Source: Akkermansiaceae bacterium (GTDB taxonomy: Bacteria > Verrucomicrobiota > Verrucomicrobiia > Verrucomicrobiales > Akkermansiaceae). Taken from it: 64,000 nt of DNA. Shown in pieces: positions 7,099 to 14,882 of this stretch; the stretch's first letter is position 1, and each line of letters opens with the position of its first letter. The DNA lies in contig SUVK01000005.1 of the NCBI GenBank assembly GCA_015062055.1, forward strand, positions 1 through 64,000, written 5' to 3'. The notes under the pieces are model-generated. The model was not told the origin of the DNA and did no database searches. It saw nothing but the letters and a program-made list of their open reading frames with translations. The position numbers and the translations under genes are program-made.

Positions 7099-9662
7099 GC
7101 ACGGTTGCGTTTTACACCGGCGCTGGCGGTAACGATGGTGGCGGCGTTATCGAGGTCGGGCGCGGCGCTGACGGATACGGAGGGCGAGTAGGTTTCGCCC
7201 ATCTTGGCGCGAATGCCGTCAAAGAGTTTGGCGCGGGCAATGGAGGAGAGCACGCTGAGGCGGCGGGTGCGCTTCACGTCTCTGCCGTTGCCGGCGGGGC
7301 GTACTTGGGCTACGATGGTTTTATCGAGGTTGGTCGGGTAGCGGAAGTACTCTTTTTGGCCCCAGGGTTGGAAGTTGACGGCGCGTTGCTCGGGGGTAAG
7401 CTCGGTGAACTCGGGGTTGCGGGCGGGCATGGCGCCGAAGGTGCGCTCGAGAATGGGCAGAACCTTCTCGACATCGAAGTCGCCTACGATGGTAACCTCT
7501 ATAGCGCCGTTTTGCATGAAGGGCTCCATCGCGGCGCGAACTTGCTCTGTGGTGATGGCTTTTACCTGCTCTTGGGTGGGTACGGTAAAGCGCACGTCAT
7601 CGCCATACAAAGCCTTGGCACTGTTGAGGGAGTAGGCACCCTGCGGTGTGGTCTCGAGCTGTTGGTAAATGGCGGGCAGGCGGCGGTGTATCATCACGAT
7701 TGCCTCTTCTCGGTAGGCGGGGTGCATAATGCCGGCTACAATCAGCTTGCATTGCAGCTCCAAATCCTCCTCGGTGGTGCCACCGGAGTAGGTCATGCGT
7801 GTGTCGCCCATGCCGAAGTTGAGGTCTACGTTGTGCCCCAGCATGATGCGCTTGAGCTCATCGAGGTCGTGGGCCTCTAAGCCGCTCAGGCTGATGACAG
7901 AGCCTGCCACCATGTTGATGCCGGGGATGAGGGGCATCTTGAGGTTGCCGCCGTCTACAGCGGCGCTCACGGTAACGGCACCCTTGCGGAAGTCTGTGCG
8001 TTTGAGGTTGACCCTTACGCCGTTAGAGAGGGTGAGCGTGGTTACATCCAAGTCGGCAATGTGCTCTTGCTTGACAATCTTGCCGGGCTCGCCGATGTGG
8101 TCGTAGGCAAAGGGCTTGGTGGCGCGCAACTCGGGTTTTTCTACGGCGGTTTTGTTGGCTGCCTCAAAGGTGGTTTCGAGGGCCTCGGGGGTCAAGTCGG
8201 CCGGTATGGCACCGGTGGCGGTAAGCTTGCTGTTGGGGGCATCGTAGGCCTGGGCCAGCGCGGCACGGCAGCAGTCGGGGTTTTGCTGAATCATCATGAC
8301 CGCCAATTGGAAAATGCGCATGTCTTCCATGGGGTCGGTGTGCACCTGCTTATTGCCTACGGCAGATACGAGGTAAGAGGCCATCTTGTCGGCCGGGGTG
8401 CTCTCCCAAGTCTCGACAGAGTGTGTAAGCCCTGCGGCAATGCCCGAGAGTACCTCGGTAAACTCGTGCGGCTCAAACCCGTATTGAATCGCCTTGCGCA
8501 GCTCTTGTTCGGCAAGGGTAAGGGCTGCCTGCCATTTTTCGGGCGGGGCTGTTACCGAGATGCTGAAGGTGTCTGCGGTGTTGAAAATTACCTCGCAGCC
8601 CACCCCGGCGCTGTTGAAGGGGGAGTCCGGCTGCTGAGAAATGCGGCTCAATCTCTGGTTTACCATGGCGCAGGCAATCTCCAGCGGCATGTCTTTGAGG
8701 CGTTTTTCCAGAGAATCGGGTTCTTCTTGGTACTGTTTAACCGTGGCGACCGAGATGTTGACGTTAGCTTGCTCGCTCACGGGCAATACACGCACACTGC
8801 GGCCGGTATTGGTAATGGTGCCTAGGGCAGGGTGCTCCGGGTTTTCGGCCTTGGGCATGCTCACAAAGTGATTGCGTACCCACTTCTCGGCCGTGGCTAC
8901 ATCAAAATCGCCCGTCACAATCAGCGTCATGCGCTCGGGCACGTAGTGCTTCTTATAATAGTCGCGGAACAACTGGTAGGGGGCGTGCTTAATCACCTCC
9001 TCCAAACCAATCGGCATATACTTGGCTATGCGGGTGCCCTCTGCCAGCTGGTCTATCGTGGCAATCATGGCGCGGTAGCCCTCGGAGTCTCGGCTCTTGA
9101 GCTCGCTTACAATAATGCCACGCTCGTGGTCTATGGCCTCGTCCTCCAGCGTGGCGCCGTCGGCAAAGTCGCGCATGATGGTAAAGGCAAAACTTACCGT
9201 CTCGGGGTTCAAATTCGGCAAATCAAGCATGTACACCGTCTCTTGCAAAGACGTGTAGGCATTTGCATCACCACCAAAACCAAGCCCCAATCGCTGCATG
9301 GCCGGTATCAGCTCGCCTCGCTTGAAATTGCGGCTGCCGTTAAACACCATGTGCTCCAAAAAGTGAGATATACCACTCGTCGAGTCATCCTCATCCAAAG
9401 ACCCGGTCTGCACATGCAAGCGCACACTGGCGCGCCCTGCGGGCTCTTTGGTCGGGCGTATCATATAGGTTAAGCCATTGTGCAGTCTGCCCACCACCAA
9501 TTGGGGGTCTTGTTGCAGCTGCAATGCCTGCTCGGGGGCGGTGGCTTGTGCCGTCTCGGCCGTTGTTGCCTGTACCTCCTCCGTAGGCGCGGGAGCCTGG
9601 GCATAGGCATATGTTGCCGCCCCGGCCATCACCATCAGCGTTGTCGTTATGGTTTTGTTCAT
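7092..9662 (-). CDS. secreted M16 (insulinase/pitrilysin) zinc metallopeptidase, N-terminal part; frameshifted
   Basis: Exported zinc peptidase: signal peptide MNKTITTTLMVMAGAATYAYAQA, then the M16 catalytic domain. The inverted zinc motif HFLEH is at residues 100-104 and the third ligand Glu180 (HERGIIVSEL) is exactly 76 residues later, as in the family. A second M16-like half begins near residue 500 (KQEHIADLDVTTLTLSNGVRVNL). The frame stops after ...SAGVKRNRAW while the homologous sequence carries on in the next frame (LVDTAMMEILDSLG), so a single missing base near 7098-7102 would explain the break. No slippery heptamer is seen, favouring a real indel or a sequencing error. ATG 9662 was preferred to TTG 9668. 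If the frame is broken in vivo, the product keeps both metal-binding motifs but loses the end of its second half. Confidence 0.85.
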   Translation of the reverse strand: MNKTITTTLMVMAGAATYAYAQAPAPTEEVQATTAETAQATAPEQALQLQQDPQLVVGRLHNGLTYMIRPTKEPAGRASVRLHVQTGSLDEDDSTSGISHFLEHMVFNGSRNFKRGELIPAMQRLGLGFGGDANAYTSLQETVYMLDLPNLNPETVSFAFTIMRDFADGATLEDEAIDHERGIIVSELKSRDSEGYRAMIATIDQLAEGTRIAKYMPIGLEEVIKHAPYQLFRDYYKKHYVPERMTLIVTGDFDVATAEKWVRNHFVSMPKAENPEHPALGTITNTGRSVRVLPVSEQANVNISVATVKQYQEEPDSLEKRLKDMPLEIACAMVNQRLSRISQQPDSPFNSAGVGCEVIFNTADTFSISVTAPPEKWQAALTLAEQELRKAIQYGFEPHEFTEVLSGIAAGLTHSVETWESTPADKMASYLVSAVGNKQVHTDPMEDMRIFQLAVMMIQQNPDCCRAALAQAYDAPNSKLTATGAIPADLTPEALETTFEAANKTAVEKPELRATKPFAYDHIGEPGKIVKQEHIADLDVTTLTLSNGVRVNLKRTDFRKGAVTVSAAVDGGNLKMPLIPGINMVAGSVISLSGLEAHDLDELKRIMLGHNVDLNFGMGDTRMTYSGGTTEEDLELQCKLIVAGIMHPAYREEAIVMIHRRLPAIYQQLETTPQGAYSLNSAKALYGDDVRFTVPTQEQVKAITTEQVRAAMEPFMQNGAIEVTIVGDFDVEKVLPILERTFGAMPARNPEFTELTPEQRAVNFQPWGQKEYFRYPTNLDKTIVAQVRPAGNGRDVKRTRRLSVLSSIARAKLFDGIRAKMGETYSPSVSVSAAPDLDNAATIVTASAGVKRNRAW

Positions 9663-9735
9663 AATCAAAAATTGATTTTCCCTACCATATCACAATGATT
9701 ATCGCTTGTCGATTCATCTTTTCGCTGCTGACAAC

Positions 9736-9751
9736 AAAAAAACGTTTTTTT
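9736..9751. repeat. perfect AT-rich palindrome
   Basis: AAAAAAACGTTTTTTT lies between the M16 peptidase start and the tRNA-Ile promoter. It could be an operator, or merely AT-rich spacer. Confidence 0.4.
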
Positions 9752-9792
9752 CTGTATGACACCAATCTTTTCCCCTTTCTCTCACTTTTTGC

Positions 9793-9821
9793 TTGACCCG
9801 CCCCTCGCTCTTTGCTACCAT
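9793..9821 (+). promoter_or_regulatory. promoter of tRNA-Ile2
   Basis: TTGACC, a 17-base spacer and TACCAT, ending 6 bases before the mature tRNA. This is normal sigma70-type geometry. Confidence 0.65.
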
Positions 9822-9827
9822 GGCCAC

Positions 9828-9900
9828 GGCCCTGTAGCTCAGTGGTCAGAGCAGGCGACTCATAATCGCTTGGTCGCGGGTTCGAGCCCCGCCGGGGCTA
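9828..9900 (+). tRNA. tRNA-Ile2 (anticodon CAU, lysidine-modified type)
   Basis: Seventy-three bases with a complete cloverleaf: acceptor GGCCCTG/CGGGGCT plus discriminator A, D-arm AGCTCAGTGGTCAGAGC, anticodon stem and loop GCGACTCATAATCGC, T-arm GGGTTCGAGCCC. The anticodon CAU alone would suggest Met, but the D-arm and anticodon arm closely match, from memory, the minor Ile tRNA of E. coli, where C34 is changed to lysidine by TilS to read AUA. CCA is not encoded. The accessory island begins right at its 3' end, as is common for integration or recombination hotspots. Confidence 0.9.
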
Positions 9901-10092
9901 GCTAAATACGTAACCCTCTAACGCTCAATGTGTTAGAGGGTTTTTAATAATTATTCTTAAATATCAGCGACTTAACTATAAAATCGCAAGCCCTTGATAA
10001 ACAAACAATACCACTCATAAAAAGCTTGTGCACGCCTAAAAACGACCTTTCGCACTTCGCCAGGACTCAATAGGACTAGGGGATTGGCATGC
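9896..10092 (+). repeat. cassette-leading direct repeat, copy 1
   Basis: About 197 bases starting at the last five bases of tRNA-Ile2 (GGCTA, then G) and ending at TGGCATGCA. It is repeated at 13612-13808 with many short mismatches but long identical runs, for example TTAATAATTATTCTTAAAT and ACTCATAAAAAGCTTGT. It contains the terminator hairpin. The two copies stand directly upstream of the two defence-type operons. No reading frame is evident. Confidence 0.85.
9912..9945 (+). terminator. terminator behind tRNA-Ile2
   Basis: An 11-bp stem AACCCTCTAAC / GTTAGAGGGTT with a 9-base loop, followed by a T-run. It terminates the tRNA transcript. The second repeat copy has a decayed version of the same hairpin at about 13628-13660. 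Confidence 0.85.
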
Positions 10093-10163
10093 AGGTTGAA
10101 TTGATATTGAAGCTGCGCTTTTGATAAATAGACAGCAGATAAACAAAAAATCTGATTATCTTC

Positions 10164-10191
10164 TTGACAAAAGGGTAAAAATGCCTATGAT
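10164..10191 (+). promoter_or_regulatory. consensus promoter of the RloA/RloB/SIR2 operon
   Basis: TTGACA, a 16-base spacer and TATGAT, 21 bases before the start codon. A perfect AGGAG ribosome site stands at 10201-10205, 7 bases before ATG 10213. Both are stronger than the signals of most chromosomal genes here. The promoter lies just outside the shared repeat, so the second operon does not share it. Confidence 0.75.
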
Positions 10192-10212
10192 TTTGTAAAA
10201 AGGAGATAAAAT

Positions 10213-11475
10213 ATGCTGGTTTTCTTTCGTATTTGCAATTTTAAGTCGATAGTGGAGACAACCATTGATATGCGCTATGGAGAAGGGAAGGCTCCGAATG
10301 GGTATAAGGAAATGGAGCACTATCCATTTTTGGAATATCAAGTTGCAAATGGCCGAGAGTTAAGATTGTCTCCTGTACTGGCTATTTATGGACAGAATGC
10401 CGGAGGCAAGACTACCTTAGTAGAAGCAATGAACACGTTGCGACGTTGTTTGTTTGAAAACAAATTACATTATCGCCCGAATAAGCTGCACCCGGATTTA
10501 AAAGACACTACGTTTGAGATTTGTTTTGCAAATGAGAGTGTGGTTTATACCTATACGCTTTGCTACAATTTAATCGGAGTAAAGCGTGAGACCTTGAGAA
10601 CGTATGATACGGATGTGTTTGAAATTGACCATGAGCAGGCTCTATACAACTTTGAGCAACTTGCTACGGAGCTGTACACGACTGAGCGCTTGATGGCTGT
10701 TTTGAAAACCGAGTGTTGCAATAGCAAGGGAGAGCAGATAGTCTCTTATCTAGGCAAGATTGCAACGAATTATCCCGGTTTAAATGCTAAGCTTAGCAAT
10801 GCCTACCAGTTCCTGATGTATGGTATATCCAACTCTCTGGAAAATGATTTCTCTGCCCCTTTTGCTATCAATTATTTGGCTCAGGGGGAGCAGGATTCTT
10901 CGCACGAGAAAGCCTTTCAGGAAATTGCTAAGTACTTGAGAAGGCTCGATATTGATATTGAAAGCATGGAATTGAAAACGAGTAAGGTGCAAACTTTTCT
11001 CGCCTCAGGTGAAGAAGACCCCCGAGGTCCAGAGTTGATGTATCGAATCAACAGCTACCATAAAGATAAGAATGGCGAATTGGTGGCATTGGATTTCCGG
11101 GAGGAGTCGCGAGGTACTCAGGTATTGTTCGGTTTGCTGGGGGTAGTGCTGAGAAAGCTCCGTACAGGAGGTGTGCTGGTCATTGATGAAATTGACCGGT
11201 CGTTGCATTCCTTGTTGCTTGTAGCATTGGTGTCTCTGTTCACCAATAAGGAGTACAATGTGAAAGGAGCTCAGCTTATCTTGACTGCTCACAATACTGA
11301 GTTGTTGGAGGCCACTAACTTGCGGACATCCCAGGTGGCCATTGTGACTAAGACCTCAAAACAAGGGACTCTTGCTCGCCGCTTGTGTGATTTTGATGGT
11401 GTCCGCAATGTTCAGAACTTCCGCAAGACGTATCTGGATGGCGCATTCGCAGGCATCCCATTCCCCATTATCTGA
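10213..11475 (+). CDS. AAA/ABC-type ATPase, RloA / AbiLi-like defence protein
   Basis: A 420-residue ATPase of the AAA_15/AAA_21 (SMC/RecF-like) type found in anti-phage systems. It shows an N-terminal FKSIVETTI strand, Walker A GQNAGGKT (60-67), a signature-like EESRGTQ (298-303), Walker B VLVIDEID (321-328) and a switch LTAHNTELL (357-365). The insert between the Walker motifs is the expected arm region. An ATPase of this kind directly followed by an RloB protein matches the two-gene AbiL arrangement (AbiLi/AbiLii), and resembles PARIS, where an ATPase works with a TOPRIM nuclease. By analogy it would sense infection and hold or release the partner nuclease; that role is inferred. It has its own near-consensus promoter and Shine-Dalgarno site. 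Confidence 0.85.
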   Translation: MLVFFRICNFKSIVETTIDMRYGEGKAPNGYKEMEHYPFLEYQVANGRELRLSPVLAIYGQNAGGKTTLVEAMNTLRRCLFENKLHYRPNKLHPDLKDTTFEICFANESVVYTYTLCYNLIGVKRETLRTYDTDVFEIDHEQALYNFEQLATELYTTERLMAVLKTECCNSKGEQIVSYLGKIATNYPGLNAKLSNAYQFLMYGISNSLENDFSAPFAINYLAQGEQDSSHEKAFQEIAKYLRRLDIDIESMELKTSKVQTFLASGEEDPRGPELMYRINSYHKDKNGELVALDFREESRGTQVLFGLLGVVLRKLRTGGVLVIDEIDRSLHSLLLVALVSLFTNKEYNVKGAQLILTAHNTELLEATNLRTSQVAIVTKTSKQGTLARRLCDFDGVRNVQNFRKTYLDGAFAGIPFPII

Positions 11476-11482
11476 CCTCGCC

Positions 11483-12136
11483 ATGACTTACTCTCAGAAC
11501 TTTTTTCTCCACGTGGTTTGCGAGGGCAAATCAGAGCGGAATTATCTTGCCGCATTGAATCGACTTCTGCGAGATTCCGGCATAGGTCTAACCTTGCTGA
11601 GTCCCACCCCTAAGAAAAGGGATGAGGATGGGGGCGGGCATTTCCGCAATGTTGTACAGAAGTACAAAGATTTCCGTCGCAACAATCGTAACGTGCAACC
11701 ATGGATATGGGTGGATTGGGATTTGTATTTGCGAAATGACCAGCACTGCATGGAGCTATATGAGTCTCGCCCCAAGGGGATACCTGACTTCCTGTTCAGT
11801 ATTCACAACTTCGAGGATTTTCTCGTTCTGCACAGCTCAACAGAACGTGTTCATGAGTGGGTGAACATTTGTCGGGAGTGTAACCACTTTGCCTCTCCCA
11901 TGCACAGCGAGGAATATATGCCCTTATTCAAGAGTCAATTTCCGGAATATAAGAAAGGTGAATTGCCGGATAGCTTAGCCATGCTCTCCAACGAGCAGGT
12001 AGCGAATGCGCTGATTCATTCATTGGATGCGAGCATCCCATTCAGATGCGACTTCATTGAGAAGCTTGCCGTGTTCATTATGGCGAGATATCCCGATGCC
12101 GGGAGACCGTGGAATATCGTTTATAAAGATTTATAA
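11483..12136 (+). CDS. RloB / AbiLii-like TOPRIM-fold protein
   Basis: A 217-residue RloB-family protein. The N-terminus MTYSQNFFLHVVCEGKSERNYL carries the family signature (hydrophobic strand, then CEGxxE; Glu14 and Glu18). WIWVDWDLY (Asp78, Asp80) supplies the TOPRIM-like acidic pair, and FSIHNFEDFLVLH matches the conserved Phe-Glu block of RloB. Such proteins are thought to act as nucleases in abortive-infection systems. The ATG at 11483 is 7 bases after the ATPase stop. The frame is open upstream to 11372, but that part overlaps the ATPase gene and has no family similarity. It forms one operon with the genes on both sides. Confidence 0.82.
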   Translation: MTYSQNFFLHVVCEGKSERNYLAALNRLLRDSGIGLTLLSPTPKKRDEDGGGHFRNVVQKYKDFRRNNRNVQPWIWVDWDLYLRNDQHCMELYESRPKGIPDFLFSIHNFEDFLVLHSSTERVHEWVNICRECNHFASPMHSEEYMPLFKSQFPEYKKGELPDSLAMLSNEQVANALIHSLDASIPFRCDFIEKLAVFIMARYPDAGRPWNIVYKDL

Positions 12137-12140
12137 TTCA

Positions 12141-13205
12141 ATGACTCGAGACGAGTATACAAAGTTCGAGGCATCTTTTAAAAATAGTCCGCACGTGGTA
12201 TTATTAGGTGCTGGAGCAAGTTGCGCAGCTATCCCGCAAGGAGATAGAAATGGACTAAAAATATCTGCGATGGATAATTTTATCCAAAATTTGGGCTTGG
12301 GAGGGATATTGAATGGAATTGAGTTACATACGAACTCAAAAAACTTAGAGGTAATTTATCAGGAACTTGTGGAAAGAGCAGTTTCAGAAATTGATTGTCA
12401 ACAAGCCTTGTCTAGCTTGAAAAAATCGGTTTGGTCATATATGTCGAAATTTGAACTTCCTGATTCACCTACGGTGTATGATTATCTTCTCCTTAGTATG
12501 ACTAAGAAGGATGTTATTGCTACGTTCAACTGGGATCCGTTGTTGGTACAGGCCTATATGCGCGTAGCTCGATTTACTCGGAATCTCCCTGAATTGCTCT
12601 TTTTACATGGTAATGTAGCAATTGGTTTTTGTGAACATGAAGGGACAACAATTGCCGGACCTGTAGGGGGAGTTTCTCCTTATGGAGAAGAATTTGAACC
12701 ATCTCCCTTGTTGTTTCCAATTAAGGAAAAGGGATATAATAAACATGTAGCAATAGCTCGTTCTTGGGAAATGTTGCAAAGATTCTTGTCCAAGGCTTAT
12801 ATGGTTACCATATTTGGATATAGTGCTCCGGAAAGTGATGTGGAAGCAATTGCATTGTTAAGTGGCGGATGGGGGGACCCCTCCAAAAGACGCTTTGAGC
12901 AAATCGAGATTATTGATATTGCAACTGACAGAGATTATGAAAAGATATGGGAAAAGTTCATATTTTCTAGTCATTATCAAGTATGTAGAAGCTTTTTTGA
13001 ATCCTCTTTGGGAAAGTATCCGCGCCGAACCTGTGAAGCCATTTTTGACCAAAATATGAATGTTCAATGGCTAAATCCCGACAAAGGCTGGCTTGCTGAT
13101 ACTTCGTTTGAACAGTTTTATTTAAAATTATCATCTCTTTTCATAGAAGAACGCAAACCTCGCGAGAGGCCGTATTTGTCTCATCCTTACATACTTGAAT
13201 TTTGA
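12141..13205 (+). CDS. SIR2-domain protein, probable NAD-consuming defence effector
   Basis: A 354-residue protein with a SIR2-like Rossmann core: VVLLGAGAS (20-27, NAD-binding), ATFNWDPLL (127-135; Asn130), LFLHGNV (153-159; His156) and a later VTIFGYSAPESD strand. The Asn/His pair corresponds to the catalytic residues of defence SIR2 NADases such as ThsA and DSR proteins, so NAD depletion on infection is a reasonable guess. The last ~100 residues are unrecognised. The start was set at ATG 12141, 4 bases after the RloB stop, implying co-translation. An upstream in-frame extension overlaps RloB and is ignored. The DNA is more AT-rich than the ATPase gene, suggesting it joined the pair from another source. 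It is not part of the two-gene AbiL system as I know it. Confidence 0.8.
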   Translation: MTRDEYTKFEASFKNSPHVVLLGAGASCAAIPQGDRNGLKISAMDNFIQNLGLGGILNGIELHTNSKNLEVIYQELVERAVSEIDCQQALSSLKKSVWSYMSKFELPDSPTVYDYLLLSMTKKDVIATFNWDPLLVQAYMRVARFTRNLPELLFLHGNVAIGFCEHEGTTIAGPVGGVSPYGEEFEPSPLLFPIKEKGYNKHVAIARSWEMLQRFLSKAYMVTIFGYSAPESDVEAIALLSGGWGDPSKRRFEQIEIIDIATDRDYEKIWEKFIFSSHYQVCRSFFESSLGKYPRRTCEAIFDQNMNVQWLNPDKGWLADTSFEQFYLKLSSLFIEERKPRERPYLSHPYILEF

Positions 13206-13346
13206 TAACTTCGACTATTGGCCGTGTATTTCTATGAAATAGAAAAAACTTCTAATCTCATAGATGATTAGAGGAAGTTGATGGAGCTCACGTTCTTACT
13301 TTTATCAATAAATTGCATGAGAGACGACGGGATAGAGTCCACTGGA

Positions 13347-13363
13347 CTTGGAAAAGGACTTGG
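13347..13363 (+). repeat. 17-base post-operon repeat, copy 1
   Basis: CTTGGAAAAGGACTTGG, 142 bases after the SIR2 gene. The identical sequence recurs 34 bases after the kinase gene that ends the second operon. Confidence 0.75.
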
Positions 13364-13469
13364 ATTTTGGGTGTAAAAGCGTTGTTCTAAAGTACAAAAC
13401 AGCGGTTTGCCGTACCCCTCTCAAAGGGTGTTTATTTTGATAACTTGGGGATATAACTTGCTCTTATTT

Positions 13470-13515
13470 CACGTAACCTATTAAATATAAGGTAACAAAC
13501 ACTCATAAAAAGCAA
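13470..13515 (+). repeat. decayed partial copy of the cassette-leading repeat
   Basis: It contains CGTAACCTATTA, then AACAAACACTCATAAAAAGC, matching two blocks of the long repeat in the same order with the middle shortened. It looks like a remnant of a third copy, as expected if a cassette was lost by recombination. Confidence 0.5.
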
Positions 13516-13611
13516 GGGCTTTCGATTTCTGCGCGTTAAGGGAGCAAAATTAAAACTGCTTTGTAACAGGCACAATATCATTCAGTTGCGAAGTGCCGTA
13601 CCCTTCTCGAA

Positions 13612-13808
13612 GGCTAGTCAAACACATAACCCCTCTAACGCTCAGTGAGTAAGAGGGCTTTTAATAATTATTCTTAAATGTCAATGGCTTAACTATAAAA
13701 CCAAAAGTCCTTGATAAACAAACAATACCACTCATAAAAAGCTTGTACACGCCCAAAATGACCTTTTGCATTTCGCAGGGACTCGAAATGACTAGGGTGC
13801 TGGCATAC
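13612..13808 (+). repeat. cassette-leading direct repeat, copy 2
   Basis: The counterpart of 9896-10092 and of the same length. It starts GGCTAG like the tRNA-Ile2 end and finishes TGGCATACA. It stands 60-70 bases before the methylase gene. The hairpin present in copy 1 has lost two pairs here. Confidence 0.85.
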
Positions 13809-13877
13809 ATTCAGCTTGATGTTTAATTATTTTGTGATAGAGTCTACGTAAAGCAGAGTTAGACATTCGTGGATACC

Positions 13878-14882
13878 ATGGTTATTAGTAATTCAAGCAA
13901 GGAAAGGGCGGGTAGAAATCGTACACTAGTTTTGAGTGATTCTGAAGTGCGTGAATATGCATCGCGTTGCATAACCTTGACATCAGAGACAAAAGAGAAT
14001 GATGTAATAGATTCTACCATTAACCAAGATTTGCTTGAGTGCATTGATTATTTGCCATCACGTTTTGCGGATCTCATAGTTATCGACCCTCCATACAATT
14101 TAGACAAAGATTTTCACGGTAAAGTGAAATTTAAGAAAATGGGTACTTCTGCTTATATTTCATATTTGGAATCGTGGTTCCCCAAAGTTCTGAGGCTATT
14201 GAAAGATAATGGTTCTCTGTATGTATGTTGTGATTGGAAGTCTTCGCCATTAATTTATTCTGTAATTGTAAAATATTGTACTGTGATAAACAGGATAACA
14301 TGGCAGAGAGAAAAAGGTAGGGGCGCGAAACATAACTGGAAAAACGGCATGGAAGATATTTGGTTTTGCGTTAAAGATGAGGACGACTATTACTTCGATG
14401 TGGATTCAGTAAAGCAGAAGCGTAGAGTTATTGCGCCATATAAAGAAGAAGGAAAACCAAAAGACTGGCAAGAAACTGATGAAGGGAATTTTCGAATTAC
14501 CTATCCTTCGAATTTTTGGGATGATATTAGTATCCCGTATTGGTCTATGCCAGAAAACACAGATCATCCAACTCAGAAACCTGAAAAGCTAGTAGCAAAA
14601 TTGATTTTAGCATCATGTCCCCAAGGCGGGGTGGTTTTTGACCCTTTTTTAGGAAGTGGCACAACATCTGTCGTAGCAAAAAAATTGGGACGTCGATATT
14701 GTGGTGTTGAAATTAACCCTTTGTATGCGGCATGGGCAGAAAAACGCCTTGAATTAGCTGAGTCAAATACTGAAATACAAGGGTATAACGGAGGAGTCTT
14801 TTGGGAGAGAAATTCATTAGCTGCACAAAAGAAATTGAAGAAGGTGATAACTAAGGAAGCACAAGGGGAATTGTTTTTATGA
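13878..14882 (+). CDS. DNA adenine/N4-cytosine methyltransferase, beta-class
   Basis: A 334-residue SAM-dependent amino-methyltransferase. The catalytic motif IV DPPYNL (about residue 70) comes before the SAM-binding motif I VFDPFLGSGTT (about 253-263), the circular order of beta-class N6A/N4C enzymes; HPTQKP precedes motif I as usual. The target-recognition region lies between them, so specificity cannot be read. DPPY is more usual for N6-adenine. ATG 13878 was chosen; GTG 13869 is in frame and possible. It overlaps the next gene by ATGA, consistent with a restriction-modification operon in which this enzyme protects host DNA. The DNA is clearly AT-richer than the flanking chromosome, a sign of transfer. 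Confidence 0.9.
   Translation: MVISNSSKERAGRNRTLVLSDSEVREYASRCITLTSETKENDVIDSTINQDLLECIDYLPSRFADLIVIDPPYNLDKDFHGKVKFKKMGTSAYISYLESWFPKVLRLLKDNGSLYVCCDWKSSPLIYSVIVKYCTVINRITWQREKGRGAKHNWKNGMEDIWFCVKDEDDYYFDVDSVKQKRRVIAPYKEEGKPKDWQETDEGNFRITYPSNFWDDISIPYWSMPENTDHPTQKPEKLVAKLILASCPQGGVVFDPFLGSGTTSVVAKKLGRRYCGVEINPLYAAWAEKRLELAESNTEIQGYNGGVFWERNSLAAQKKLKKVITKEAQGELFL

Larger units (their letters stand above)
13206..13877. other. intercassette spacer with repeats, no gene seen
   Basis: About 670 bases between the two operons. It holds an imperfect hairpin (about 13247-13279), the 17-base repeat at 13347-13363, TGCCGTACCC[CT]TCTC-type repeats at 13408-13430 and 13594-13616, a decayed partial copy of the long repeat (about 13470-13515), and the full second copy (13612-13808). 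No convincing reading frame is present. Confidence 0.7.

Noticed and set aside
7092-7110. Programmed -1 frameshift in the M16 peptidase
   Set aside because: No X-XXY-YYZ slippery heptamer or downstream stem is evident near the joint; an indel or sequence error is simpler.
9828-9900. tRNA-Met
   Set aside because: Although the anticodon is CAU, the D-arm and anticodon arm match the minor isoleucine tRNA, so tRNA-Ile2 is preferred.
11372-11482. Longer N-terminus of the RloB-like protein
   Set aside because: The extra codons overlap the ATPase gene and lack family similarity; the family start motif follows ATG 11483.
9896-13808. CRISPR array
   Set aside because: Only two long copies and one decayed copy are present, with genes between them; there are no short regular repeats or cas genes.
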